DNA from: Candidatus Aminicenantota bacterium
Lineage (GTDB): Bacteria; Acidobacteriota; Aminicenantia; Aminicenantales; Aminicenantaceae
Direction: 5' to 3'
Length of the DNA stretch: 64,000 nt
NCBI GenBank assembly: GCA_016927475.1
Contig: JAFGMO010000002.1
Coordinates: 1-64,000 of the forward strand
Part shown: positions 8,168 through 17,700 of the stretch, one piece after another
How positions within the stretch are numbered: position 1 is the first letter of the stretch
Layout of the letters: the number at the start of each line of letters is the position of its first letter
Program-made: the position numbers and the translations under genes
The notes under the pieces: generated by a model
What the model was told of the DNA's origin: nothing
Seen by the model: only the letters and a program-made list of their open reading frames with translations
The model's database searches: none

Positions 8168-9250
8168 ATGGCGGAACGACTCAAAGATTTGTTTTTCACA
8201 AAGGAATCGGTCAACAATATGGCTGATGCCCTATTAAAATGTTATCCCCAGTTCGATAAAAATACCTTCATCTCATCCATCTTTGACGAGAAGTTCGAGA
8301 CATTGGAACTTAAAGAAAAGATGCGCCATACGACCGAATGTCTGTACCGAACACTGCCTCAGGAATACATACAAGCATTGGACATCCTCAAAAAAGCGGC
8401 GCCTTTCATCAAAGGCTTTGAAGCCATGTCCCTGCCGGATTTTGTGGAGATGTACGGATTGAATGATTGGAATGCTTCATTGGCGGCTTTAAAACATTTT
8501 ACTCAATATGCTTCTTCTGAATTTGCCATACGCCCCTTTTTGGATCAAAATCCGGCCAAAGGAATGGCTTTCATGAAGGAATGCGCCGAAGATAACCATG
8601 AAAACGTCCGCCGTTTTGCCAGTGAAGGCTGCCGGCCGATGCTGCCCTGGGCTATGGCCCTGCCTAAATTTAAAAAAGATCCCTCGTTAATATTCCCTGT
8701 TTTGGAAAAACTAAAAGATGATGAATCCGAATTTGTCCGCAGAAGCGTGGCCAACAATCTCAACGATATTTCCAAGGATCATCCCGATATAGCCTTAGAT
8801 GTTTGTGAAAGATGGTTCGGTCGTTCTCAAAATACGGATGACATCGTCAAACATGCCTGTAGGACTTTACTGAAGGCCGGCAACAAGCGCGCCTTAATTC
8901 TTTTCGGCTTCGGCGATCCAGACCGGATTTTCGTCCACAATCTGAAGCTCAGTTCGAATCATCCAAAAATCGGCGATGAAATATATTTTTCCTTCGACCT
9001 CAAGGTTAACGAAGACAAAAAAAGCAAAGTACGTCTGGAATACGCCATCGACTACATGAAAGCTGGTGGAAAATACTCCAAGAAAATTTTTCAGATTGTG
9101 GAGAAAGAATACACCCCTGGCTCCTATGGCTTCAAAAGAAAATTGTCTCTTGTCGATATGACCACCCGGAAACATCATCCCGGTGAGCATCACCTTCGTA
9201 TTCATGTCAACGGCGAGGAAAAAGCAAAAACGTTTTTTTTATTGAAATGA
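8168..9250 (+). CDS. AlkC-like DNA alkylation repair glycosylase
   Basis: 360 residues. Residues about 1-240 are the ALK/HEAT-like repeat fold of alkylpurine glycosylases (COG4335-type), with helices such as HENVRRFASEGCRPMLPWA and ESEFVRRSVANNLNDISKDHP. The last 110 residues form a beta-rich Ig-like domain (DEIYFSFDLKV, KVRLEYAIDYMKAGG, HHLRIHVNGEEK). That combination is what is known for AlkC, which removes 3-methyl-A/C lesions without base flipping; AlkD lacks the Ig domain. The start at 8168 has GAGG upstream, and an in-frame ATG at 8096 precedes a poorly conserved stretch. It follows the permease by 90 bp. Confidence 0.82.
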   Translation: MAERLKDLFFTKESVNNMADALLKCYPQFDKNTFISSIFDEKFETLELKEKMRHTTECLYRTLPQEYIQALDILKKAAPFIKGFEAMSLPDFVEMYGLNDWNASLAALKHFTQYASSEFAIRPFLDQNPAKGMAFMKECAEDNHENVRRFASEGCRPMLPWAMALPKFKKDPSLIFPVLEKLKDDESEFVRRSVANNLNDISKDHPDIALDVCERWFGRSQNTDDIVKHACRTLLKAGNKRALILFGFGDPDRIFVHNLKLSSNHPKIGDEIYFSFDLKVNEDKKSKVRLEYAIDYMKAGGKYSKKIFQIVEKEYTPGSYGFKRKLSLVDMTTRKHHPGEHHLRIHVNGEEKAKTFFLLK

Positions 9251-9265
9251 AAGCAGTATTTAACC

Positions 9266-9715
9266 TCATATTTTTTCAGGAATATAATCGCTTATGAAGA
9301 TTATTCCCGGGAGCCCCATGACTTTCTGGTAAAGTTTTTTATCTGCAGTGATTAAATGGCACCCCACACTTTGGGCAAAACTCAGATAAGATGAATCGTA
9401 AACAGTGATATGGTATAAACGTGCGATCGTTAAGGCACGACTCATAACGCCGGAATTGACTGGCCATAAAATATCCATGTCATAGATGCTTGAAATGGCC
9501 TTATGGATGATATCGTCGCCCAGTATCTTTTTATATCTTAAGACATTGGCTATTTCATAGATTAAAAGTTCCGGGGCATATAAATCTATGTTTCTTTCCT
9601 TGAAGTCTTTCCTAAGTTGAATGGCTTTATCAAGATCTTTTTCACCCGTTTGAGAAAACCACTTCAAGATCACAGAAGCATCGGTTACATAGAATCTTTT
9701 CCCTGCTTTCTTCAT
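9266..9715 (-). CDS. VapC-type PIN-domain ribonuclease toxin
   Basis: 149 residues, PIN fold. The four acidic metal ligands expected of an RNase are visible: Asp12 (VTDAS), Glu54 (YEIANVL), Asp107 (VYDSSYL) and Asp125 (TADKKL). VapC toxins cleave tRNA or rRNA when free of antitoxin. The start overlaps the antitoxin stop by ATGA (9712-9715), the usual coupled arrangement. No truncation is seen. The RNA target cannot be read from sequence. Confidence 0.9.
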   Translation of the reverse strand: MKKAGKRFYVTDASVILKWFSQTGEKDLDKAIQLRKDFKERNIDLYAPELLIYEIANVLRYKKILGDDIIHKAISSIYDMDILWPVNSGVMSRALTIARLYHITVYDSSYLSFAQSVGCHLITADKKLYQKVMGLPGIIFISDYIPEKI

Positions 9716-9972
9716 TTACGGCCATCTCTCCATTTCCTCAAATCCTGGATAAGATCGATATGGCCCAATTCATTACGGATATTATCCTGTATCTGAATAG
9801 CATTTTCTATTCGTTTTTGCTTCTTTTTCTCTTCGCGTTTTTCTTTCAAGACTTCAAGATAGGTTTTAAACGCCAACCTCAGCAGTTCAGAGCGAGTTTT
9901 ATTCTCCTCCCTGCTCAATTTATCAATATCATCCAAAATTTCTTGGGGAATTGAGATGTTTATTTTTGCCAC
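9712..9972 (-). CDS. VapB-type ribbon-helix-helix antitoxin
   Basis: 86 residues from a GTG start at 9972. The N-terminal ribbon KINISIPQEILDDID and the helices KTRSELLRLAFKTYLEV are a classic ribbon-helix-helix DNA-binding dimer. The basic, helical C-terminal part (EKREEKKKQKR onward) would wrap the toxin. GTG 9972 is preferred because GAGGT lies 8 nt upstream and the promoter -10 box (9992-9997) leaves no room for translation from the more upstream in-frame starts. Together with VapC it forms an autoregulated toxin-antitoxin module. Confidence 0.85.
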   Translation of the reverse strand: MAKINISIPQEILDDIDKLSREENKTRSELLRLAFKTYLEVLKEKREEKKKQKRIENAIQIQDNIRNELGHIDLIQDLRKWRDGRK

Positions 9973-9991
9973 TTGATCATACCTCATTTGC

Positions 9992-10042
9992 ATTATCCCA
10001 ACAGTGTGTTTTATTGTCAATACTATAATACCTACTATAATA
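9992..10042 (-). promoter_or_regulatory. vapBC promoter with TACTATAATA repeats
   Basis: On the minus strand TTGACA (10020-10015), a 17-nt spacer and GATAAT (9997-9992) form a near-consensus sigma-70 promoter. Immediately upstream TACTATAATA occurs twice (10021-10030, 10033-10042). A 9-bp inverted repeat ATAATACCT/AGGTATTAT spans about 10025-10074. These are plausible binding sites for the antitoxin complex. Confidence 0.55.
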
Positions 10043-10074
10043 GTTAATTAAATAAGTAAAATAAGAGGTATTAT

Positions 10075-10341
10075 TAAAATGATCTGCTCACCTTACACTT
10101 AATAAACGGTAATAAAATGATAAAAATCTCACAAGTCGATGGTTTAATCCGGATTGGCTGCGGCAGCCTTTGAGCGCAGACTACGAAGCTGCGCTCTCTC
10201 AAGGCCCTAGGCCGAAGCAAACTGCTGCTAGGAGCGGAAGTGACGCGGCAAATCCATGACAAACGCTTCGGTCAAGGGATTTCCTCCCACCCTCTTGCTT
10301 TGTAAAGCATATGCAGCAAGATTTATTCTTGAATGTGCAGG
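10075..10341. other. Gene-free stretch with GC-rich hairpin and element end
   Basis: Holds a strong hairpin, GAGCGCAG (10172-10179) with CTGCGCTC (10189-10196), whose stem can extend outward through GCCTT/AAGGC. At 10330-10346 lies TGAATGTGCAGGTTAAT, closely resembling the right terminus of the element at 36549-36808. The beta-propeller stop codon sits inside it. No coding potential is seen. Probably a decayed miniature element. Confidence 0.4.
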
Positions 10342-11463
10342 TTAATTTTTTTCTATTCTATAATTTACGACCACATTATACCCTTCTTCACCCTCTATGA
10401 TTGTCCACAGTGTCCCATCATCGGCAATTACCGGGCGGTAGCCCACCGATTTATCACATTCTATCCGTTGTATAAAGATTCCTTCTTTGTCAAAAATATC
10501 GACAAGCTCTTTTTCTTTGCTTTCCGTATAGAGAAATACCCATATTTCATTTCCCGGGAAAACCAGAATGTTCTTATAATACGGCTTAAATTTTGGAAAC
10601 TTCGTATATTTTCGAATTTCAGGAAGGGCACCTTGCACTGTCTGCCCCATGGTAGAATATACCAATGAAGAAAAATATTCTTCTTTATCTTTATCAGTAA
10701 CCTTAATCCTTTTGCTTTGATGCTCAATGGTAAAAAGCTTTTTTTTATTATGCTCATAAATATCGATCCTGTATTCTTCCTGATAACCAATGACAATTTT
10801 ATTTCCTTTCATAACATCCCAGGAAATAAGCGGGCCGAAGGGTATTTTTAAGTCATCTTTTATTTTGTTCTCATAACTTTCTCTCTTAATGGAATGACTG
10901 TATATTATTTCACCCTTATCAAGTTCCATATCCAGCATGTAAAGGATCGATTTCTCATTTTCACAATAACCCTCGCGTATCTTAAAAACAACTTTCCCAT
11001 TTTCAAGAGATTTTAATTTCCATACCACAGCCGTCTGTTTCGGTTGATAATGACGGATGAAATCACCGTTTTCATTAAAGAGCGAAAATCTATAGTTCCC
11101 TAACTCCCAAACGATCATATATTTTCCATTGTAGGTTATGCCAGACGGCCAATTCAAATCTCCGGGTCCTTTACCTTCCTGGCCAATAACTTTTAAAAAT
11201 TGACCCTCGGCATCAAAAATTTTGATGTTATGAGCCCGGGTATCCGTTACAAACAGCTCATTTTTTGAGTTGATGGCGATTCTGGAAGGATTTGAAAACT
11301 CAATTTGCTCAGGAAGGTTGGAGAATTTTATCCTTTTTATCTCTCTGAGTTTGATATGATCATTTTTCTTAATACCGCTCCCTGCGGCTGCTGTTATCGG
11401 ATACGATAAGATTGTAAAGAATACAATCCCGGGGGCCAGGTTTTGAAATTTTCGTCTTTTCAT
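10342..11463 (-). CDS. Secreted 6-bladed beta-propeller (NHL-like) protein
   Basis: 373 residues: a signal peptide (about 1-27, ending TAAAG), then NHL-like blades such as PSRIAINSKNELFVTDTRAHNIKIFDAEGQFL and GKGPGDLNWPSGI, typical of the '6-bladed beta-propeller' family common in Bacteroidetes and Acidobacteria relatives. No catalytic residues are recognisable, so a binding or scaffolding role in the periplasm is likely. Start at 11463 with GGAGGAG upstream. An in-frame start at 11487 precedes the signal peptide. It is divergent from the PadR/permease cassette beginning at 11665. Its stop codon lies in a repeat terminus (10330-10346). Confidence 0.85.
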   Translation of the reverse strand: MKRRKFQNLAPGIVFFTILSYPITAAAGSGIKKNDHIKLREIKRIKFSNLPEQIEFSNPSRIAINSKNELFVTDTRAHNIKIFDAEGQFLKVIGQEGKGPGDLNWPSGITYNGKYMIVWELGNYRFSLFNENGDFIRHYQPKQTAVVWKLKSLENGKVVFKIREGYCENEKSILYMLDMELDKGEIIYSHSIKRESYENKIKDDLKIPFGPLISWDVMKGNKIVIGYQEEYRIDIYEHNKKKLFTIEHQSKRIKVTDKDKEEYFSSLVYSTMGQTVQGALPEIRKYTKFPKFKPYYKNILVFPGNEIWVFLYTESKEKELVDIFDKEGIFIQRIECDKSVGYRPVIADDGTLWTIIEGEEGYNVVVNYRIEKN

Positions 11464-11664
11464 ATTTTCTCCTCCTTCAACCCTCATTTAAAAGTATAGA
11501 TAACGGATCAGAAACAAGTCAAGAAGGCCGGCTTCTTCCGGTCAAGCTGTCTGATTTAAAAGATTAAATGGAAGATTATCCTTCAGTCAACCTTTTCACA
11601 TCACGATACGTCTTATAGTTGGATGTTCGACATGTTAATAACAAATAAGAAAAGTTGGTGACCG

Positions 11665-11982
11665 ATGAACACGATCGGACGAAGGGAAGAACAGATACTA
11701 TTAGCCGTAGGCTTCCTGGTACCTGAAGCCTACCTTGTCTCCATCAAACAATATCTCTCGCATATCCAAGGTAAACCCATCTCCATTGGAGCCGTTCATG
11801 TTCCCCTGCGACGGCTGGAGAGGGCCGGATACATACGGTCCCGTCTCAGTGATCCCTCCCCCGTCCGCGGTGGAAGACGCAGGAAACTATATTCCCTGAC
11901 GGATAGGGCCGTTAAAATCCTGGAGGAAAACAAAAGAGTACACGACATGCTCTGGGCAAAATACGCCAACCTTAAATCTTAA
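11665..11982 (+). CDS. PadR family regulator, cassette 2
   Basis: 105 residues: RREEQILLAVGFLV, YLVSIKQYL, the recognition helix ISIGAVHVPLRRLERAGYI, the basic wing GGRRRKLYSLTDRAV and the C-terminal Trp motif HDMLWAKY. It is the same compact subtype as at 5148 and 25374. The permease start follows three bases after the stop, without a convincing ribosome site of its own, so coupled translation is likely. It is divergent from the beta-propeller gene at 11463. Confidence 0.9.
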   Translation: MNTIGRREEQILLAVGFLVPEAYLVSIKQYLSHIQGKPISIGAVHVPLRRLERAGYIRSRLSDPSPVRGGRRRKLYSLTDRAVKILEENKRVHDMLWAKYANLKS

Positions 11983-11985
11983 AAC

Positions 11986-14604
11986 ATGACAAAAACAAAC
12001 GATCCCGTCTTCAGCCCGCGAATCGCCAGGAAAATATTGTATCGGTTGCTGCCCTTCGATGAGCGGGAGAGTTTGATCGGAGATTTTGACGAACTTTTTT
12101 TAGATATCTTAAAAATACATAACCGCCCGGCGGCCCGTTTGTGGTACTGGGGACAGGTACTGCTTCTCCTGCCGAGAAGCGTATATGATTTGATGATGTG
12201 GAGGATGACTATGCTTAAAAATTATTTGAAGATCGCCATACGAAATATGAGAAGGAACAAAGGATATACATTTATTAACATTTCAGGATTGGCCATAGGA
12301 CTGGCCAGCTGCTTTTTTATCCTGTTGTGGGTCCAGAATGAACTCAGTTTTGACCATTTTCATGAAAACGCGGATAGAATCTGCCGGATTAACATACGGC
12401 TTCCCCGAAGCTCGGGAGATCTTGTAAGCGCCTATTCAACTTCAGCCCTCGGTCCGACATTCAAAGAGGAATTTCCCGAGGTCGTCGAGGCCACACGTTT
12501 CAAGATTGTTGTCGATAAAAAAATACTTGTTTCCTATGGTAACAAAAACTTTTTGGAAGAAAAATTCGGAATCGCCGACCCGAGCATCTTTAAGGTTTTT
12601 ACATTTCCCTTCATAAAAGGCAACCCGGAAACGGCCCTCTCTCATCCCGATTCCATTGTCATTACTGAAAATTTTTCTCAAAAATATTTCGGCGGCGAAG
12701 AACCTTTGGGAAAAATTCTGACCGTTGAAAAAGAACATAAATTCATCATAACGGGCCTTATAAAGAACATCCCCCATCATTCTCATCTTCAGTTTGATTC
12801 CCTGGTACCCTTTACAGAAAACATCAGAACCTTCATGCCCGTCTATGGAAGCCCGAACAGCTTCAGCCTTCATTTCTTCCGTAATTATCTCCTGCTCAAG
12901 GAAGGCACATCCCTTCTCGATTTCAGCGATAAAATCCATAACTATCTGATCAAAAGGGACCCGGAAGACACTGTTACACTCAGTCTCCAGCCTCTCACCA
13001 AAATCCATCTTTATTCCGGGCACATTCGAGACCTGTATCCCAGAGGAAATATCCAATATGTCACTATTTTTTCACTGATCGGCTTTTTTATCCTGATGAT
13101 CGCCTGTATCAATTTTATCAATCTGACCACGGCCAGGGCTGCATCCCGGGCCAAAGAAGTGGGAATCCGCAAGGTCATCGGCGCCGAAAGAAAAAGCCTC
13201 ATTCGGCAGTTTTTCGGTGAGTCCCTCCTTTATGCTTTTTTGGCCTTGGTTCTGGCATTAGGAATCGTTTTAGTCCTTCACCCTTTGTTTGTTTCTTTGG
13301 TTGGAAGGCATATATCCCTAAATTTCACACAGAATCTGACGCTTTTAGGCGGCATTTCTGTCATTACCCTTGCCGCCGCAGTACTATCTGGCAGCTATCC
13401 GGCCTTGTTTTTATCCTCCTTCAAGCCCGTCAAGGTGCTCAAGGGAGTCCACGGCGCCGAGAAAGGAAAAAAATTTTTCAGGCGGATTCTGGTTGTATCA
13501 CAATTCACGATCGCCATCGGCCTCATCATCACGACATCGGTTATATATATGCAGTTCAAATACCTGCAGAAGAAGAATTTGGGTTTTGACAAAGAACATA
13601 TGGTTTATTTCCGCATGGAGGGAGAAATGAAGAAAAAACATGAAATATTCAGAGAAGAACTTCTGAAAAATCCCGGTATCGCCAAAGCTACGGTCACATC
13701 GAGCATACTGACCCGCGGCAGGTATGTGACAACCATATTCAACTGGCAGGGAAAGGACCCGGGAATCGATGCCACGGCTAGCCAGGCCGATTACGTCAGT
13801 GTGGATAAACATTTCATTGACGCTTTTGGAATGGAAATCGTTCAAGGACGTAACTTTTCCGATGACGCCCTAAAAAAACCTCTGAGTGAAATCATTATCA
13901 ATGAAGCCGCCTTTAAGATAATGAATGTGGAATCTCCGCTGGGTCTCAAAGCCGACCTCATGAATAACAACTTCAGAGGAACGATTATCGGAGTCGTTAA
14001 AGACTACAACTTCAAATCTCTGCACAACAATATCACTCCGCTCATCATGTGGGTCAATCCTTACCTTTTTAAATACATGTTTCTCAAGATACACCCCGAC
14101 AACCTGATTGAAACCCTTCATTTTGTTGAGAAAAAATGCAGGGAATTCGAACCCCAATTTCCTTTTGAATATCATTTTCTGGATGAAGCTTTTGAACAAC
14201 TCTATGACGCGGAAGCTAAAATGGGAAAACTTTTTAACGGCTTCACGATGCTTGTTTTATTTATCGCCTGCCTCGGTCTTTTCGGCTTGGCTTCTTACAC
14301 GGTGGAAAGCCGCACCAAAGAAATCGGCATCCGCAAGATACTGGGAGCTTCCTCTCCTTATATCGTCGGCATTCTCTCCAGGGAGTTCATCGGTTTTATT
14401 TTCCTAGCCAATATCGTGGCCTGGCCCGTCTCCTTCTTTTTCATGCAAAACTGGCTCAAAAATTTCGCCTACAAGATACATATTAGCATCTTGATATTTT
14501 TCGCTGCTGGTTTTGCGGCTGTTTTGATTTCCCTGCTCACAGTCAGCTACCAGACCGTCAAAGCCGCCTCGGCCAATCCGGTCGACTCCCTGCGGTATGA
14601 ATAA
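11986..14604 (+). CDS. FtsX/MacB-type two-module ABC permease, cassette 2
   Basis: 872 residues. A prefix region (about 1-80) contains LIGDFDELF and RLWYWGQ. TM1 is near 95-118. A MacB-like periplasmic domain is followed by a first FtsX domain (KEVGIRKVIGAERK, about residue 400), a second module with TM near 500-525, and a last FtsX domain with KEIGIRKILGASS. The end VDSLRYE matches its paralogues. It lacks any ATPase neighbour. Two full permease halves in one chain could form a pseudo-dimer. Substrate unknown; export of an envelope component or antimicrobial is the usual role of the family. Confidence 0.9.
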   Translation: MTKTNDPVFSPRIARKILYRLLPFDERESLIGDFDELFLDILKIHNRPAARLWYWGQVLLLLPRSVYDLMMWRMTMLKNYLKIAIRNMRRNKGYTFINISGLAIGLASCFFILLWVQNELSFDHFHENADRICRINIRLPRSSGDLVSAYSTSALGPTFKEEFPEVVEATRFKIVVDKKILVSYGNKNFLEEKFGIADPSIFKVFTFPFIKGNPETALSHPDSIVITENFSQKYFGGEEPLGKILTVEKEHKFIITGLIKNIPHHSHLQFDSLVPFTENIRTFMPVYGSPNSFSLHFFRNYLLLKEGTSLLDFSDKIHNYLIKRDPEDTVTLSLQPLTKIHLYSGHIRDLYPRGNIQYVTIFSLIGFFILMIACINFINLTTARAASRAKEVGIRKVIGAERKSLIRQFFGESLLYAFLALVLALGIVLVLHPLFVSLVGRHISLNFTQNLTLLGGISVITLAAAVLSGSYPALFLSSFKPVKVLKGVHGAEKGKKFFRRILVVSQFTIAIGLIITTSVIYMQFKYLQKKNLGFDKEHMVYFRMEGEMKKKHEIFREELLKNPGIAKATVTSSILTRGRYVTTIFNWQGKDPGIDATASQADYVSVDKHFIDAFGMEIVQGRNFSDDALKKPLSEIIINEAAFKIMNVESPLGLKADLMNNNFRGTIIGVVKDYNFKSLHNNITPLIMWVNPYLFKYMFLKIHPDNLIETLHFVEKKCREFEPQFPFEYHFLDEAFEQLYDAEAKMGKLFNGFTMLVLFIACLGLFGLASYTVESRTKEIGIRKILGASSPYIVGILSREFIGFIFLANIVAWPVSFFFMQNWLKNFAYKIHISILIFFAAGFAAVLISLLTVSYQTVKAASANPVDSLRYE

Positions 14605-14627
14605 CTCATGCTAAAGGAAATATCCCC

Positions 14628-17282
14628 CTACTCATATTTAAGCGAGTCAACGGGATTAGACCGGGCGGCCTTATATGCCTGCATACCAACAGTCGTCAAG
14701 GCGACAACCAGCGTTAAGAGGGCCGCACCCGCAAAAACACCAAATCCCATTTTTACCGTATAAGGAAAATTCCGCAGCCATCGGCTCATGGCAAACCAGG
14801 AAACCGGCCAGGCTAAAAAAACGGCGATCAGAATCAGGCGGACAAAATCCCGGCAGAGTAAAAAGACCACGGACCCGTGTGTCGATCCAAAAACCTTTCT
14901 GATGCCTATTTCTTTGGTCCTCTGCTCCGCTGTATACGCCGCCAACCCCAGAAGCCCCAGGCAGCCGATAAAAACAGCGATCACGGCGAAGGTTCGGAAT
15001 ATGGCACCCAGCTTTTCTTCGCCCATATGGAGCCTCGCATAATAATCGTCAAGAAAAAAAGAATAGAACGGCTGTTTGGGATAGATCTCATTCCATTTCC
15101 GCTCGACAGCCCTAACAGTTCCGGACAGATCGGACGTGTCGAGTCGGACCGTCAGGCGGCGCACCCTGTTTTCGATCGGGCCTTGTGCCCTAACATGCCT
15201 GATGAAGGATGGAATAATGGGCGCGTAAAGGGACCGGTGATGGATATCCCTGTAAACCCCGATAATAGTCTGGGGAACCGGCTCTTCTTGACTGAAGGGA
15301 TCGGGCGGAAGATAAAGAACCCGGCCGACGGGGTTTTCCCAGCCGATGGTTTCGGCGGCTGTTTCATTGATCATAACCGCGTCCGTTTTATGGCTTGGGA
15401 TCTCACGTGAGAATCCCCGGCCTTGGATGACATCTATTTCAAAGGTATCCAGATAGTCGGAATCGACGTAATAGTTGTCCATGCGAATCATCTCAGTTGA
15501 GTTGAATCCCTCGGGAACGGCCTCGGAATTAAAGAAATAAGTCTCTCCCGGGACCATAGAAGAGCCACAGGAGCTGACAACCCCATCAATTTTCGAAAGT
15601 TCGGCCTTAAGAACATCCAGGTTTTTCCGAATGGACTCGTTTTGAGCTACGATAACCAGCAATTGATTTTTATTGAAACCCAGGTCCTTGTTTCTCATGT
15701 ATCTCCCTTGGAGGAAAATCACCATGGTGCAGATGATAAGGCCTGTAGAAATGGCGAACTGGGATACAACCAGGATGGACCGGAACAGAGATTTTCTCGA
15801 CCTGAAGACATTTCCTCTGAGTACAACCGAGGGTTTGTAGGCCGAGAGAAAAAAAGCGGGGTAACTTCCGGCAAGGAGGCCGACGAAAACAAGGATTCCC
15901 AGAAGAATAAATCCGATCAAAGGTAATGAAATGGCGTCCATCGTGATTTCCCGGCCGGCCAGTCTGCTGAAAGCGGGAAGGAGGATTTGGATTAATAAAA
16001 TGCTCAAAACAAGGGCCAATCCCGTATAAACAAATGATTCACCCAGGAACTGAAAAATCAAACCTTTTCTCTCGGCTCCGAGAACCTTACGCATGCCCAC
16101 TTCTCTGGCCCGGTTGGCTGAACGGGCCGTAGATAAATTCATGAAGTTAAAGCAGGCAATGCAGAGGATGAAAACAGCAATGGCGCCAAAAGCCCGAAGC
16201 ATAAGAATGGCGTTTGGCTGGGAAAGGAGGTAGACTTTTTTAAGCGGTTGGATTGAAATCTGGATGGCGGCACTGGAATTTTTAAGGTCGGGTCCCAGAT
16301 GGGTATCGACAACACCTGCGATTTTGCCTTCAAATTTTTGTGGATCGGCACCCTCGGCCAATCTAAGGTAGGTCAGGAACGCACCGATGGACCAACGGTT
16401 TCCGATACGGGGGTCGTATCGAATATAAGTGGCGAAAGAGGCCAAAACATGAAAGGAAAAATGGCTGTGCGCCGGCAGGCTTTGGACGACTCCGGTCACG
16501 GTATAAGAGGATGAGTTATCCCAGATGATCGTTTCTCCGACTGGATTTTTTTCCCCGAAATATTTTCGGGCTGTCTCCTCGGTCAGGACCATGGTGTAGG
16601 GCGCTTCGAGAGCGGAGGCCGGGTCGCCGTGAACAAACCGGATGTCAAACATATCAAAAAAGGAATTGTCGGTGTAAAAAACACCGTCCTGCAGAAACTT
16701 TTTGTCTTCATAGACAAAAGATCTTTTGACCGTGGCCCCGATCCTGACATAATCAAGGGCTTCGGGATAATCTCTAACCAGGGTCGGTCCCAGAGGAGCA
16801 GCCACGGAGGCAAAACCCTGAGTGCTGTCCTTGACCGTGTAGTGAGTGAAGAGCCGGTAAATGTTGCCGGCTTGAGGATTGTATCTGTCATAGGTCGATT
16901 CGTAATCGATATAAATAAAGATCAATATACAGCAGATAATGCCGAGGCAAAGGCCCAAAATATTGATCAATGAATAAGATTTGTGTTTGACCATGTTACG
17001 GAAGGCGATTTTGATGTTGTTTTTTATCATGACATAGCTCCAAAAAACCCTGACTGAAAGGCCGGCAGCAGCGGATTTAAGGATCTGCAGTCCGAACCAG
17101 AGTCGGGCACAAATAGGTTTTTTTTTGAGAAGAAGTTCTTTGTAGATGAACTCAAAATCACCGGCCAGAGATTCGGCTTCGATGTCTGACAAAAACCATT
17201 TGAGGATTTTTTCCCCCCAGGCCGGGGATACTTTTTTGTCGGAAGGATCGGGTGATATTTTTTGAAAAGAAGACGGCCTCAT
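14628..17282 (-). CDS. FtsX/MacB-type two-module ABC permease, cassette 3
   Basis: 884 residues, same plan as the others: prefix domain (FLSDIEAESLAGDFEFIY, RLWFGLQ), TM1 near 110-130, first FtsX domain with REVGMRKVLGAERK, second with KEIGIRKVFGSTHG, and end VDSLKYE. The start at 17282 gives the ATGA overlap with the PadR stop seen in cassettes 1 and 4. An upstream in-frame start at 17324 would overlap the regulator by 46 bp. It converges on cassette 2 with only 23 bp between stops. No ATPase gene is adjacent. Confidence 0.9.
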   Translation of the reverse strand: MRPSSFQKISPDPSDKKVSPAWGEKILKWFLSDIEAESLAGDFEFIYKELLLKKKPICARLWFGLQILKSAAAGLSVRVFWSYVMIKNNIKIAFRNMVKHKSYSLINILGLCLGIICCILIFIYIDYESTYDRYNPQAGNIYRLFTHYTVKDSTQGFASVAAPLGPTLVRDYPEALDYVRIGATVKRSFVYEDKKFLQDGVFYTDNSFFDMFDIRFVHGDPASALEAPYTMVLTEETARKYFGEKNPVGETIIWDNSSSYTVTGVVQSLPAHSHFSFHVLASFATYIRYDPRIGNRWSIGAFLTYLRLAEGADPQKFEGKIAGVVDTHLGPDLKNSSAAIQISIQPLKKVYLLSQPNAILMLRAFGAIAVFILCIACFNFMNLSTARSANRAREVGMRKVLGAERKGLIFQFLGESFVYTGLALVLSILLIQILLPAFSRLAGREITMDAISLPLIGFILLGILVFVGLLAGSYPAFFLSAYKPSVVLRGNVFRSRKSLFRSILVVSQFAISTGLIICTMVIFLQGRYMRNKDLGFNKNQLLVIVAQNESIRKNLDVLKAELSKIDGVVSSCGSSMVPGETYFFNSEAVPEGFNSTEMIRMDNYYVDSDYLDTFEIDVIQGRGFSREIPSHKTDAVMINETAAETIGWENPVGRVLYLPPDPFSQEEPVPQTIIGVYRDIHHRSLYAPIIPSFIRHVRAQGPIENRVRRLTVRLDTSDLSGTVRAVERKWNEIYPKQPFYSFFLDDYYARLHMGEEKLGAIFRTFAVIAVFIGCLGLLGLAAYTAEQRTKEIGIRKVFGSTHGSVVFLLCRDFVRLILIAVFLAWPVSWFAMSRWLRNFPYTVKMGFGVFAGAALLTLVVALTTVGMQAYKAARSNPVDSLKYE

Positions 17283-17611
17283 TCGGTTTCTTTCACGATT
17301 TCCTTTTGCAAAAAATTTTTCCATATTTTATCCTGCTCGGTCTTTAGCTCCTTGAGGGCCTGAAGACCCCGCGGGGTGATCCGGTACATTTTTTTACGCC
17401 TTCCTCCCCGCTTGGCCGTGGGGGAACCGACGTTCGAGGAAATAAATCGTTTTTTTTCCAATTGGAGAAGCGGTTTATGAATGATGCCCACAGACCAGTC
17501 CTTGCGGGTGACTTTGGTCAGGTACTCCCTGACGGACAAAAGATAAGCGTCGTCGGCAAGTTCCCAGACTGCAAGAAGCACCTGTTCTTCCCGTCGGGAC
17601 AACATTTTCAT
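17279..17611 (-). CDS. PadR family regulator, cassette 3
   Basis: 110 residues: SRREEQVLLAVWEL, YLLSVREYLTKV, the recognition helix WSVGIIHKPLLQLEKKRFI, the basic wing KRGGRRKKMYRITPRGL and the C-terminal motif DKIWKNFLQ. It overlaps the permease start by 4 bp. The promoter is probably TTGACA at 17678-17673 with a -10 at 17655-17650 (minus strand). A divergent beta-propeller gene begins at 17891, with a miniature element in between. Confidence 0.9.
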   Translation of the reverse strand: MKMLSRREEQVLLAVWELADDAYLLSVREYLTKVTRKDWSVGIIHKPLLQLEKKRFISSNVGSPTAKRGGRRKKMYRITPRGLQALKELKTEQDKIWKNFLQKEIVKETE

Positions 17612-17649
17612 CTTAAACTTTACCTTGAAAAAATCTATATATGTTAGAA

Positions 17650-17678
17650 AAAGTAAAACATTTGTTATTATTTGTCAA
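17650..17678 (-). promoter_or_regulatory. Promoter of PadR/permease cassette 3
   Basis: Minus strand TTGACA (17678-17673), 17-nt spacer, TACTTT (17655-17650). The spacer contains AACA-AA-TGTT, a small dyad comparable to the AAAACA/TGTTTT dyad in the spacer of the cassette 4 promoter. Confidence 0.45.
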
Positions 17679-17700
17679 GCTACTTCTATTAACATGCAAT

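Noticed and set aside
14675-17000. Several plus-strand frames opposite permease 3
   Set aside because: They are shadows of the permease coding sequence with no start signals or domain content.
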